NCBI GenBank assembly: GCA_963793645.1
Contig: CAWCAW010000005.1
Location: 62,001-126,000 of the forward strand
Source of the DNA: CAWCAW01 sp963793645
GTDB lineage: Bacteria; Actinomycetota; Acidimicrobiia; Acidimicrobiales; UBA8190
Length of the DNA: 64,000 bases
Reading direction: 5' to 3'
The first letter of the stretch is position 1. Each line of letters starts with the position of its first letter. Under the pieces are notes generated by a model, which saw only the letters and a list, made by a program, of their open reading frames with translations, had not been told where the DNA came from and searched no databases. A program made the position numbers and the translations under genes. Below, piece after piece: positions 8,164 through 16,768 of the stretch.

Positions 8164-8911
8164 TCAGGCTGGCCCTTTGCCCTGTTTTCCATCCGCGCCG
8201 GGGTGCCGCGCACCGAACAGCCCGCGTCCGACACGCACCATGGTGGCCCCCTCGGCCACGGCCACCTCGAGGTCGTCGGACATGCCCATCGACACGTCGG
8301 GGAGCCCGAGCTCAGAAGCCAGCCGGGCCGTCTGGCGGAACCCGGCCCGGGCGTCTTCAGCGGGTCCCCCCGGGCCGATGGTCATGAGCCCGGTGACGCG
8401 CAGCTCCACGGCGCGCAAGGTGGCCACCAGCGCGGGCACCTCGTGCGCCGCGCACCCGTTTCGTCCCGCCAACCCGGTCGTGTCCACCTCGACGAGCACA
8501 CGTGCCCCCGGCGACGCGCCGGGCAATGGCTTCGCCCTCGACGAGGCGCGCCACGGTCTGCCAGCACGCCACCAAGGGCGCCAGCATGGGAACCCGGCGC
8601 CGTTGAATGGCCCCGAGGAAATGCCAACACACACCGTCGTGCTCCGACGCCTCGGTGCCATCGCCGCTGTCCTCGGTAAGCGCCGCCGACTTCGCCACCA
8701 TTTCGGAGGGATAGTTCTCCCCGATGGCGCCGATGCCGGCGGCCATGGCGGCCCGCACCGCCCCCGGTGCGAAACCCTTGGTCACCGCCACCACGGTGAT
8801 CTCGGCCGGATCGCGTCCGGCCGCGACAATGCGCCCGCGCAGCTGGGCCAGACGCTCGACGACGAGATCGTCCTCCGGCGCCGCCAACCACTGCGGGGAC
8901 GACGGAACCAT
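8164..8911 (-). pseudogene. yggS: YggS/PLPBP pyridoxal-phosphate homeostasis protein, reading frame interrupted
   Basis: The N-terminal half (from the ATG at 8911) contains ITVVAVTKGF with the PLP-binding lysine, then IGAIGENY and WHFLGAIQRRRV. The C-terminal half, in another frame, contains RVLVEVDTTGLAGRNG, LMTIGPGG and LGLPDVSMGMSDDLEVAV. The frame changes at a run of five C at 8505-8509. One extra C would join the halves into about 249 residues. YggS binds PLP and sits between yfiH and sepF in many actinobacterial dcw clusters. The start codon lies inside the last unit of a 14-bp tandem repeat, which fixes it: every in-frame ATG further upstream meets a TGA after four codons. Confidence 0.8.
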
Positions 8912-8978
8912 CAAGCCCGCCCCATCAAGCCCGCCCCATCAAGCCCGCCCCATCAAGCCCGCCACATCAACCCCGCCA
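8909..8978 (-). repeat. Five-unit 14-bp tandem repeat forming a TGATG mini-ORF relay
   Basis: On the minus strand the unit is GGGCGGGCTTGATG, with the first units reading TGGCGGGG/CTTGATG. Five units fill 8909-8978. The yfiH stop is the TGA of the first TGATG. After it come four ORFs of five codons each, starting at 8967, 8953, 8939 and 8925 (Met-Trp-Arg-Ala-stop once, then Met-Gly-Arg-Ala-stop three times). Each stop shares its A with the next ATG, and the last stop runs into the yggS ATG at 8911. The unit looks like slippage copies of the yfiH 3' end. Confidence 0.85.
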
Positions 8979-9698
8979 CATCAACAGGGCGTGGCGGGCG
9001 TCGTCGCGGCGCGCCCGATAGGAGTAGTGGTCGGGCCCGCATGCTGTGCACGTCGTGGTGTCGGCGACGACCTCCACCCCGGCGCCCGCCAGCGCTTCTC
9101 GCAGTCCTCCGGCCAGGTCGAGGCTGTCACGTCCCGACGTGGTCCGGGCCCGCACGCCGTCGCCGTAGATGGCCGCCACCGTGTCGAGATCGTCCGGTGA
9201 GAACTCATAGCAGCACGCGCCGATGCAGGGCCCGAGTCCGGCCACCACCGCGCCCGCCCCGTAGGAGCGCACGGCGTCGACCGCCCGCTCCACCACGCCG
9301 GCGACAAGTCCTCGCCACCCGGCGTGCACGGCCGCATAGACACCGGAGTCACCGACCAGGGCGACCGTCCCGCAGTCGGCGGCGAGTACAGCCAGGCACC
9401 ACTGCGTGCCGGTCGCCACCAGCGCGTCGCCGTCGTGAGGAGTATCCAGCCGGAACCGGCTCATGGACCCGCCCTCGGGAGCTTCGGCGTCGACCACAAC
9501 TACGTCGGCACCGTGCACCTGGCGAAGCCGGGCCATCCTCAGCTGCGATGCCAGCGGCGGAGGCGGAACACCTCCGGGCAACCAGGCCCGCATGTCGCCA
9601 TCGGCCCGCGCCGTCCACCACGCGTGGACGTCGCTGTCCCCGAGACGGGAACCCGGCGCGCTAGCGGAGGAAGGACGGGACGTCGAACTCGTCGTCAC
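8967..9698 (-). CDS. yfiH: YfiH/CNF1-like multicopper polyphenol oxidase family protein
   Basis: The conserved YfiH core is clear: LRQVHGADVVVV, DGDALVATG, AVLAADCGTVALV, YAAVHAGWRGLVAGVVERAV and GPCIGACCYEFSPDD. The His and two Cys of the metal/active site are in the usual order. Members have been described as polyphenol oxidases and as purine nucleoside phosphorylases, and YlmD-type members have been linked to septation. The start is uncertain. The strand DVHAWWTARADGDMR looks like part of the domain, which favours the GTG at 9698 (243 residues, overlapping ftsZ by 38 bases). The only ATG after that is at 9593 and would leave a short 208-residue protein. Confidence 0.82.
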   Translation of the reverse strand: MTTSSTSRPSSASAPGSRLGDSDVHAWWTARADGDMRAWLPGGVPPPPLASQLRMARLRQVHGADVVVVDAEAPEGGSMSRFRLDTPHDGDALVATGTQWCLAVLAADCGTVALVGDSGVYAAVHAGWRGLVAGVVERAVDAVRSYGAGAVVAGLGPCIGACCYEFSPDDLDTVAAIYGDGVRARTTSGRDSLDLAGGLREALAGAGVEVVADTTTCTACGPDHYSYRARRDDARHALLMWRG

Positions 9699-10764
9699 CG
9701 AGGTCGAGCGCATCGTCCTCGGAGGGCACCGCAAAGATGTCCTCACGTACCGATTCGAGACCGAGGATCTGACTGCGTTCCGATGACCTCGGTTCGCCGC
9801 CGCGCCCTTCTTCCCATCGCTCGAAGCCGGCCGCGATCACTGTGACGCGCACCTCGTCCTCGATGTCGTCATCGATGACGTTTCCGAAGATGATGTTGGC
9901 GTCAGGATGGGCCACGCCGTGAATGATCTCCATGGCCTCGTTCACCTCGAACAACCCGAGATCGGGCCCGCCGGCGATGTTGACCAGGATGCCCCGCGCC
10001 CCCTCGATCGATGCTTCGAGCAACGGGCTCGTGATGGCCGAGCGCGACGCGTTGACGGCCCGGCCCTCGCCGGTAGCCGAGCCGATGCCCATGATGGCGG
10101 TACCGGCGTTGGACAACACCATGCGCACGTCGGCGAAGTCGGTGTTGATCTGACCGGGGACCGTGATGAGGTCGGTGATGCCTTGCACACCTTGCAACAA
10201 CACTTCGTCGGCCATCTTGAAGGCGCTGACCATCGACGTCTTCTCGCTCGACACCGTGAGCAAGCGGTCGTTGGGGATGATGATGATGGCGTCGACCTTT
10301 TCCTTAAGGCGCTGGATGCCGCCCTCGGCCTGCACCGAACGGCGGCGGCCCTCAAAGGAGAACGGTCGGGTCACCACCGCGATGGTGAGGGCGCCCACCG
10401 ACTTGGCCACCTCGGCCACCACCGGCGCCGCCCCCGTGCCGGTACCGCCTCCTTTGCCGGCGGTGATGAACACCATGTCGGCACCCTTGAGTGCTTCTTC
10501 GATCTCGCCCCGGTGCTCCTCGGCTGCCTGGCGTCCCACCTCGGGGTCGCTACCGGCGCCGAGCCCGCGGGTGAGCTCACGGCCGATGTCGAGTTTCAAG
10601 TCGGCGTCGCTCATCAACAGCGCCTGCGAATCGGTGTTGGCGGCAATGAACTCGACGCCTCGGAGACCGGCTTCGATCATTCGGTTGACGGCGTTGACGC
10701 CACCGCCACCCACGCCCACCACTTTGATGACAGCGAAGTAGCTGTTCTGGGCTGGAACGGTCAT
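9661..10764 (-). CDS. ftsZ: Cell division GTPase FtsZ
   Basis: This 367-residue tubulin homologue polymerises into the Z ring. It shows the nucleotide-binding GVGGGGVNAVNRMI, the tubulin signature AGKGGGTGTGAAPV, the T7 loop region with the catalytic aspartates (INTDFADVRMVLSNAG), and the C-terminal peptide DEFDVPSFLR that binds SepF and other partners. The ATG at 10764 (MTVPAQNSYFAVIKV) has a good GAGGAG ribosome binding site 5 bases upstream. It lies 187 bases after ftsQ, the largest gap in the cluster apart from mraZ's, so an additional ftsZ promoter is likely. No ftsA accompanies it. Confidence 0.98.
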   Translation of the reverse strand: MTVPAQNSYFAVIKVVGVGGGGVNAVNRMIEAGLRGVEFIAANTDSQALLMSDADLKLDIGRELTRGLGAGSDPEVGRQAAEEHRGEIEEALKGADMVFITAGKGGGTGTGAAPVVAEVAKSVGALTIAVVTRPFSFEGRRRSVQAEGGIQRLKEKVDAIIIIPNDRLLTVSSEKTSMVSAFKMADEVLLQGVQGITDLITVPGQINTDFADVRMVLSNAGTAIMGIGSATGEGRAVNASRSAITSPLLEASIEGARGILVNIAGGPDLGLFEVNEAMEIIHGVAHPDANIIFGNVIDDDIEDEVRVTVIAAGFERWEEGRGGEPRSSERSQILGLESVREDIFAVPSEDDALDLGDDEFDVPSFLR

Positions 10765-10951
10765 GGACTCTCCTCGCCAATCACCCGGACTTCGGGTCTC
10801 GTCGCACAACCGGTCCGGTTCCCGCACTGCACGAACCGACGCCGAAAACGAGCGACCTCACCCTCGACCACAACTTCAGCGATCGCCGCATCGAGGGTTC
10901 TTTACGATACGGCCACCCCGGTGAGCAGGTCAAGAAGATCAGTGGAGCTCA

Positions 10952-11902
10952 TCACCCACTCGGCGCCGGAGATGGGACCGTCGTCGTGGGCGTGGGGCTC
11001 TTGGCCTTGGACAGCGGTGCCACGGTGGGCACCTCGGGGACAGTGAGATCGATCACCTCGGGACCCGTCGGGGGCGCTCCCACCAGCAGGCTCGCCAACG
11101 ACTCGAATTTGGCCGCCAGGTCATGACCAGACCCCAGCACGGCCGTCACCTGGTGAGACAGCCCCAAGGTCACCGACCCGCCTCGCCCCACCGCTACCGC
11201 CGTCACCTGGGCACGCAACTCGGCCGGCAGCGCACTGAGCACCTCGAGGCCCGGCCTGAACACAGGCGTCAGATGGTGCCCCGGCGCCCCGGGGCGGCGG
11301 CCCGGTGCGCTCAACAGAGGTAGCCCTGCTTCGGAGGGGTCCCAGGCCAAGATGCGCCCGGTGTCGTCGACCAGGGCCACTCCCCCGCCGCTACGGCCGA
11401 CAACGGCGGCGGCGGTGCGTTCTGTGATGGTGATGGTCACCGAATCGGGCCAATGACGTATGACCGTCGCCGTGTCCACCCACGGAAGTCCTTGGACGGC
11501 GCTCGCCGCTGTCAGCGTGTTCACATCGATGAGAGGGGGATGCGAAGCCAAGCCGGCGGCCTGCACCACTGCCGCGGCCGGGGTGTTGGCGGCACCGTGC
11601 ACGGTCACGTGACGGGCCGACAGCAAGCCCGAATGCATGACCCCTACCGTGCCGATGGACAGGACCATCGCCGCTGCCAGCGCCACGATCACGCGCAGCC
11701 GACGCCGCCCCTGGTCCCGGGCCACGGCCGTACGGCGGAGCCGTATCCGTGGGTCGATCGACGGCGCCCAGGCCACCTCAGCGTCGGTGGCACCGTCCGG
11801 CCCGGAGCTCTCTGGCCCGGCGCCTTCGGGTCCGGAGCCCTCCGGTCCGGCGCCTTCGGGTCCGGGGCCGGTGGGCGTCATGGTGTCCGGAACCACATTC
11901 AT
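10952..11902 (-). CDS. ftsQ: Cell division protein FtsQ/DivIB
   Basis: FtsQ is a single-pass membrane protein that links FtsL/FtsB to the rest of the divisome. The order is a cytoplasmic tail, one membrane helix (LRVIVALAAAMVLSIGTVGV, about residues 70-90), a POTRA domain starting ARHVTVHGA, and the FtsQ/DivIB beta domain with HWPDSVTITITERTAAAVV. A Pro/Thr-rich tail ends the 316-residue protein. I chose the ATG at 11902 because GGAGAGG precedes it by 6 bases; a TTG at 11935 is also in frame. The cytoplasmic tail holds five near-identical GPEGA/GPEGS units, encoded by a tandem DNA repeat at about 11799-11870. Confidence 0.9.
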   Translation of the reverse strand: MNVVPDTMTPTGPGPEGAGPEGSGPEGAGPESSGPDGATDAEVAWAPSIDPRIRLRRTAVARDQGRRRLRVIVALAAAMVLSIGTVGVMHSGLLSARHVTVHGAANTPAAAVVQAAGLASHPPLIDVNTLTAASAVQGLPWVDTATVIRHWPDSVTITITERTAAAVVGRSGGGVALVDDTGRILAWDPSEAGLPLLSAPGRRPGAPGHHLTPVFRPGLEVLSALPAELRAQVTAVAVGRGGSVTLGLSHQVTAVLGSGHDLAAKFESLASLLVGAPPTGPEVIDLTVPEVPTVAPLSKAKSPTPTTTVPSPAPSG

Positions 11903-11931
11903 GGGTTGCCTCTCCAGGTCGACGGCACGGC

Positions 11932-12939
11932 TCAATCCTCCGCCGACTCTGACGGTGAAGTTGAGGTTGAGACTTGGACCATGGGTAAGGGCTGGTCTTC
12001 GAACCCGACCATGTGCACTTCGGGAGCCAGGTCGATCCCCGTACGGGCTCCAACCACGTCACGCACGTGGTCCATGAGCCGACGAACGTCGTCAGCCGAT
12101 CCTCCGTCGTCGGCCTGGATGAAGTTGGCGTGCTTTTCGGACACCTGGGCCGAGCCGATGCGTGCAGCGCGCAACCCGGCCAGCTCGATCAAGCGGCCGG
12201 CCGAGTCACCATCGGGATTACGGAACACCGAGCCGGCGTTCGATCCCCCCGGCTGGTGCTGGCGCCGCCAGCGCACGATCTCTTCCACGTTGGCTCGGGC
12301 CCGCTCGGCGTCGCCGGGGGACAAGGCGAAGGTGCCCCGCAACACCACTTCGCCGGCAGCGAGGGAGGAGTGCCGATACGAGAGGTGCAGCCGAGCCGCG
12401 TCGTGATCCCGAGCTTCCCCACGGGCCAGGTCGAAGACCCGGTAGCCGGCCAGTACGGCCCGGGTGTCGGATCCGTGGCCGCCGGCGTTCATCGTCAATG
12501 CACCGCCCACCGATCCGGGAATGCCCACCGCCCATTCGAGACCCACCAACCCAGCGGCCGCACTCTGGCGAGCCACCACCGGCATCCCGGCCGCCGCGCC
12601 CGCCATGACCGACTTGGCTTCGAAGACGACTTTGGTGAAACCCCGACCTAACGAGAGCACCAACCCGGGGAACCCAGTGTCGGCGACGAGGAGGTTCGAG
12701 CCTTTGCCCACCACCAGTACGGGCACCGGCTCGCCGGCCTTCGCCAGTGCCTCGTGCACAGCCGACAGATCGGCCTCGGAGTCGAGTTCGACCAACAGCG
12801 CGGCGGGGCCGCCCACGCGATATGTCGTACGAGCGCCGAGGGGGGCGCCCACCACGGCGCGCCCGCCCAGAGCGCCGGCCACGAGATGCGAAACCTCGTC
12901 CCAGGTCCGAGCGGCACCGGCGCGACGCGGACTCACCAT
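11932..12939 (-). CDS. murB: UDP-N-acetylenolpyruvoylglucosamine reductase
   Basis: MurB uses NADPH and FAD to reduce UDP-GlcNAc-enolpyruvate to UDP-MurNAc. The 335-residue protein shows the FAD-binding RTTYRVGGPAALLVE and GKGSNLLVADTGFPG. The substrate-domain motifs are VGIPGSVGGALTMNAGGHG, the conserved GSNAGSVFRNP and SEKHANFI near the end. The ATG at 12939 overlaps the end of murC by 7 bases, so it is coupled to that gene. Family length is normal. Confidence 0.96.
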   Translation of the reverse strand: MVSPRRAGAARTWDEVSHLVAGALGGRAVVGAPLGARTTYRVGGPAALLVELDSEADLSAVHEALAKAGEPVPVLVVGKGSNLLVADTGFPGLVLSLGRGFTKVVFEAKSVMAGAAAGMPVVARQSAAAGLVGLEWAVGIPGSVGGALTMNAGGHGSDTRAVLAGYRVFDLARGEARDHDAARLHLSYRHSSLAAGEVVLRGTFALSPGDAERARANVEEIVRWRRQHQPGGSNAGSVFRNPDGDSAGRLIELAGLRAARIGSAQVSEKHANFIQADDGGSADDVRRLMDHVRDVVGARTGIDLAPEVHMVGFEDQPLPMVQVSTSTSPSESAED

Positions 12940-14339
12940 GACCCCGTGGCCATGAGCTCGTCGGGCAGGGAGGTGAGGTCTCCGGCTCCGAGAGTCAGGC
13001 ACAAGTCGCCGCGTCGCAAGGTTTTATGCAAGGCGCTGCGCAGTTCGGAGCGCCCCGCCATGTAGGTCACGTCCGAGCCGGGATGGGCGGCGACCACAGC
13101 ATCGACGACGAGTCGCCCCGTGACGCCGGGCACCGGTGCTTCACCGGCGGGAAACACGTCGGTGACGATGACGACATCGGCACCGACGAAGGCATCGGCA
13201 AAGCGTTCCCACAACGACGCCACCCGGCTGTAGCGATGGGGCTGGAACACCACCACGAGGCGACCCCGATGGCCGGCCTTGGCCGCCTCGATGACGGCGG
13301 ACACCTCGGTGGGCAGATGGGCGTAGTCGTCGACGAATTGCACGCCGTCGACCTCGCCTCGAACCTCGAAGCGCCGAGCCACACCGGCAAATCGGGCCAA
13401 CGCATGGGCGGCGTCGTCGAAGGACGCGCCTACCGCCATGGCCGCCACTGTGGCCACCGCCGCGTTGGCGGCGATGTTGGCCCCTGTCACCGGCAGCTCG
13501 ATGCTTCCCAGGACAACGCCGTCGTGGAGCAAACGAAACGACACTCCTGGCCCGCTCGCCTCCACGTCGATGATGCGAAAGGTGGCCTGGCCAGACACCC
13601 CAACGGTGGCCGCTGCATGGCGTGCGGCCACCTCCGCCGAGGTGAGATTGTCGGCCCCGGCCACCACCCCGCCGGGCCGCTGCGCACAGAAACGATCGAA
13701 GGCGACCACCAACGACTCGAAGTCGCCGTAGAAGTCCAAGTGGTCGGGCTCGATATTGGTGACAACGGCGATCTCGGGGTTGAGAAACAGGAACGTGCCG
13801 TCGCTTTCGTCGGCTTCCACCACCAGCCACGCGCCGCTGTCCCACACGGCGTTGGTGCCGATCTCGTTGACGTCCCCACCGATGAGAAAACTCGGCCGCA
13901 AGCCGGCTTCGATCAAGATGAGGGCGAGCATCGACGTGGTGGTGGTCTTGCCGTGGGTGCCTGACACCGCCACGCATCGGCGACAAGCGGCGATGGCGGC
14001 CAGCACCTCGGCGCGTGGCAGCACGGGCAAACCCAAGCGGCGCGCCTCGGCCACTTCGGGGTTGGTGGGCGAAATAGCGGTCGACACCGCCACCACCTCG
14101 GCGTCGCCGATGTGAGCGGCGTCGTGGCCGATCGATACCTCGATGCCCGCCGCGCCGAGCCGGGCCGTGGCCGCCGAGGCCTTCAGATCACTGCCTGTCA
14201 CCCGATGCCCCATGGAGGCCAGCACCGAAGCGATGGCGCTCATGCCGGCGCCGCCTACGCCCACGACGTGTACTCGCCGGGCCTGGCTCAGATCGAGGCG
14301 CGGCGCCCCGTCGCCGGCTTGTTCCCGGTCCTCGTTCAC
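12933..14339 (-). CDS. murC: UDP-N-acetylmuramate--L-alanine ligase
   Basis: MurC adds L-Ala to UDP-MurNAc in an ATP-dependent step. At 468 residues it has all three Mur-ligase domains. The N-terminal Rossmann loop is VHVVGVGGAGMSAIA, the ATP loop is VSGTHGKTTTTSM (about residue 130), and the central motifs are WLVVEADESDGTF and TNIEPDHLDFYGD. The C-terminal domain contains VDDYAHLPTEVSAVI and VFQPHRYSR. The GTG start overlaps the murG stop codon as GTGA. Confidence 0.97.
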   Translation of the reverse strand: MNEDREQAGDGAPRLDLSQARRVHVVGVGGAGMSAIASVLASMGHRVTGSDLKASAATARLGAAGIEVSIGHDAAHIGDAEVVAVSTAISPTNPEVAEARRLGLPVLPRAEVLAAIAACRRCVAVSGTHGKTTTTSMLALILIEAGLRPSFLIGGDVNEIGTNAVWDSGAWLVVEADESDGTFLFLNPEIAVVTNIEPDHLDFYGDFESLVVAFDRFCAQRPGGVVAGADNLTSAEVAARHAAATVGVSGQATFRIIDVEASGPGVSFRLLHDGVVLGSIELPVTGANIAANAAVATVAAMAVGASFDDAAHALARFAGVARRFEVRGEVDGVQFVDDYAHLPTEVSAVIEAAKAGHRGRLVVVFQPHRYSRVASLWERFADAFVGADVVIVTDVFPAGEAPVPGVTGRLVVDAVVAAHPGSDVTYMAGRSELRSALHKTLRRGDLCLTLGAGDLTSLPDELMATGSW

Positions 14340-15503
14340 GATTGACGGGCCGGGCCACGAGCACCCCGGCGCGCCCCCCGGGCATGGGCGCGCGCCAGGT
14401 CAGCCACGGCCGTCACGGCATCGGGGCGACCCAACGCGGCCGAGGCGAGGGCCATCTCCTCGAGGCGCGCCGCATTGCCCAACAAGGCGTCGAGCTCCTG
14501 GGCCAGCCGATCGCTCGAACACTGGGGGTCGGCGATGACCGCCGCCGCGCCCGCCTTCTCGAGCACCCGGGCGTTGGCGCTCTGGTGGTCTCCGGGAGCA
14601 CCCGGAAGTGGAACCAGCACACCAGGTACCCCCACCACCGTGAGCTCGGCCACCGTGTTGGCGCCGGCGCGCGAGACCACGACGTCGGCGGCTTGGTAGA
14701 AAAGCGGCATCCTGTCTTCATAGACGTGCACCTGATAGTGCAGACCGTGCCCATCGGTGCTGGACAGGGCGGGCGCCACCGATCCCGCGTTGCGCTTACC
14801 CACGACGTGGTACACGGCCACGTCGTCACGGGCGGCCCATTTGCGGGCCAGCCCGCTGACCGAATCGTTGATGGTCTTGGCGCCCAACGAGCCACCCACC
14901 GCGCCGACCACGGCCCGATCCTCGGGGAGACCCAAGGCTTGGCGCGCTCGTCCCCGTTGGGCGGGGCTGGGATGAGCGGCGGCGGCAATCTCGGGTCGCA
15001 CCGGCGCACCGGTCACCACCGCTCGCCGCAGGTCGGTTCCTGCAAAGGCGACGGCGGCTACCCGAGCGAAGCGCCCCACCAACCGATTGGCGGCTCCGGG
15101 GACGGCATCGACGTTCACGAGGACCACCGGCACACGCCAGACAAGAGCCGCCAATGCCACCGGGACGCTGGCGTACCCGCCCATCGACACCACTACCGCC
15201 GGCCGCCGCCGGCCCACCAGCACCACCGAGCCGCGCCACGGACAACGCCAAGACGCCCAGGGTGCGGACATTGACCACCAGCGCGGCCGGCGCCATGCTG
15301 CGGAGCAGGCCCCGACCGGGAAGCAGCGTCACCGGGAGACCGCAGCCGGCGAGCAGCTCGGCGTCAAGGCCACGGTGCGTCCCCACCAGCTCCACGCTGT
15401 CGGGGCCGGCTTGGTCAGCCAGGGCCCGAGCCACAGCCAACGCCGGTACGAGGTGACCGCCGGTGCCGCCGCCGGCGACAAGGGCGAAGCGCGCCTGGCT
15501 CAC
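14336..15503 (-). pseudogene. murG: MurG lipid II N-acetylglucosaminyltransferase, reading frame interrupted
   Basis: MurG transfers GlcNAc to lipid I at the inner membrane face. The N-terminal part, from the GTG at 15503, carries ALVAGGGTGGHLVPALAVA and reads to about VRTLGVLALSVARL. After that the homologous frame is another one, with RPAVVVSMGGYASVPVALA, GGSLGAKTINDSVSG and the donor-site RAGANTVAELTVVGVPGVL. The change lies at about 15225-15250. A one-base correction gives a protein of about 388 residues. MurG is essential and single-copy in most bacteria, so an error in the sequence is the likelier explanation. The GTG overlaps the ftsW stop codon. Confidence 0.85.
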
Positions 15504-16768
15504 CGCGCCACGGTCCCCCCGGGCTTCGATCCGACGTCGTCACGGGCGGGCACGCGCTCGCGGCCGGCCACGTTGACGAGGATGCCCGCCGCCATCATGG
15601 TGATCACCAACGACGAGCCGCCGAAGGAGATGAACGGCAGGGGGATGCCGGTCACCGGCAGCAGGCCGATGACGGCACCGATGTTGATGATGGCCTGGCT
15701 GATGATCCAGCACGTGGTGGCCACCGCCATCAGGGCGCCGAAGCGATCAGGGGCACGCGACGCGGCGCGCAGCCCATACCAGGCGAGGGCGACGAACAGA
15801 CCCAACACGAGCAACGTGCCGATGAGCCCGCCTTCCTCACCGATCACCGAGAAGATGAAGTCGGTATGGGCGTTGGGCAGCAACCCCCACTCCTCGCGGC
15901 CCCCTCCCAGTCCCAAGCCATAGAGACGGCCCGAACCGAGCCCCACCAGCGACTGGACGACCTGGTATCCCGACCCCTGTGCGTGGGCGAAGGGATTGAG
16001 GAACGACAGCACGCGCTCTCGGCGATAGGGCTCGGCCAAGGCGACGATCAGGCCGATCACCCCCACGCCACCGAGCGCTTTGAGCACCGGTCCGAGGGGA
16101 ACCCCTCCGGCGTACAGCACGGCAAAGGCGATGGCCGCCAGCACCAACGCGGTGCCGAGGTCAGGCTGCTTGATGACGAGGATGCCGGCCACCGCCAAGA
16201 CCAGGAGCACGGGTACCACCGCCGCCGACGGTTCTCGCAGGCGATCGGCCCGTCGAGCCAGGAGATCGGCGGCGAAGATGGCCAAGGCGAGCTTCATGAG
16301 CTCGGAGGGCTGGATGCGCAGGAGGCCCAAGCCGATCCAGCGGCTCGATCCACCGGCCACCACGCCGACGCCGGGAACCAGAACAACGACCAACAGCGCC
16401 AAAGTGCCCACCAGTAACAGCACTCGAGTCCGGCGCCACCATTCGTAGCGGACTCGCGAGGCGCCCAACATGGCCAAGGCGCCCAACACCATCCACAGGA
16501 CCTGACGTTCGAAGATCGTCCACACCGAGCCGTAATCGACCAGGGACGTATAGGCCGATGCCGACAGGACCATCACCATGCCGATGGCGCACAAGGCGGC
16601 CACCACCACCACGATGGCCAGACGCGTCGAGACGCGGTCAACCCGGCGCGCCTCGGCCGGCGCCGTGGTCCCCGCAGACGCGCCGCCGGGCAGCACGCGC
16701 AGCAGAGGTGGTTTCCCGTCGGGATCAGGTTCAGGGCGCGGTGACGCGGAGGGACGCCCGGGGCTCAC
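15500..16768 (-). CDS. ftsW: FtsW/RodA-type peptidoglycan glycosyltransferase
   Basis: This SEDS-family polytopic membrane protein polymerises lipid II together with its partner PBP, here probably FtsI. About ten hydrophobic helices follow an N-terminal cytoplasmic tail of about 40 residues. Conserved SEDS stretches are visible: RWIGLGLLRIQPSELMKLAL, KQPDLGTALVL, NAHTDFIFSVIGEEGGLIG and GIPLPFISFGGSSL. The GTG at 16768 overlaps the murD stop as GTGA and gives 422 residues. Its position between murD and murG is the classic one for ftsW rather than rodA. Confidence 0.94.
   Translation of the reverse strand: MSPGRPSASPRPEPDPDGKPPLLRVLPGGASAGTTAPAEARRVDRVSTRLAIVVVVAALCAIGMVMVLSASAYTSLVDYGSVWTIFERQVLWMVLGALAMLGASRVRYEWWRRTRVLLLVGTLALLVVVLVPGVGVVAGGSSRWIGLGLLRIQPSELMKLALAIFAADLLARRADRLREPSAAVVPVLLVLAVAGILVIKQPDLGTALVLAAIAFAVLYAGGVPLGPVLKALGGVGVIGLIVALAEPYRRERVLSFLNPFAHAQGSGYQVVQSLVGLGSGRLYGLGLGGGREEWGLLPNAHTDFIFSVIGEEGGLIGTLLVLGLFVALAWYGLRAASRAPDRFGALMAVATTCWIISQAIINIGAVIGLLPVTGIPLPFISFGGSSLVITMMAAGILVNVAGRERVPARDDVGSKPGGTVAR

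Noticed and set aside
8909..8978. Regular short repeats suggesting a CRISPR array
   Set aside because: The 14-bp units are contiguous with no spacers and are explained by the yfiH-yggS junction duplication. There are no cas genes in the window.
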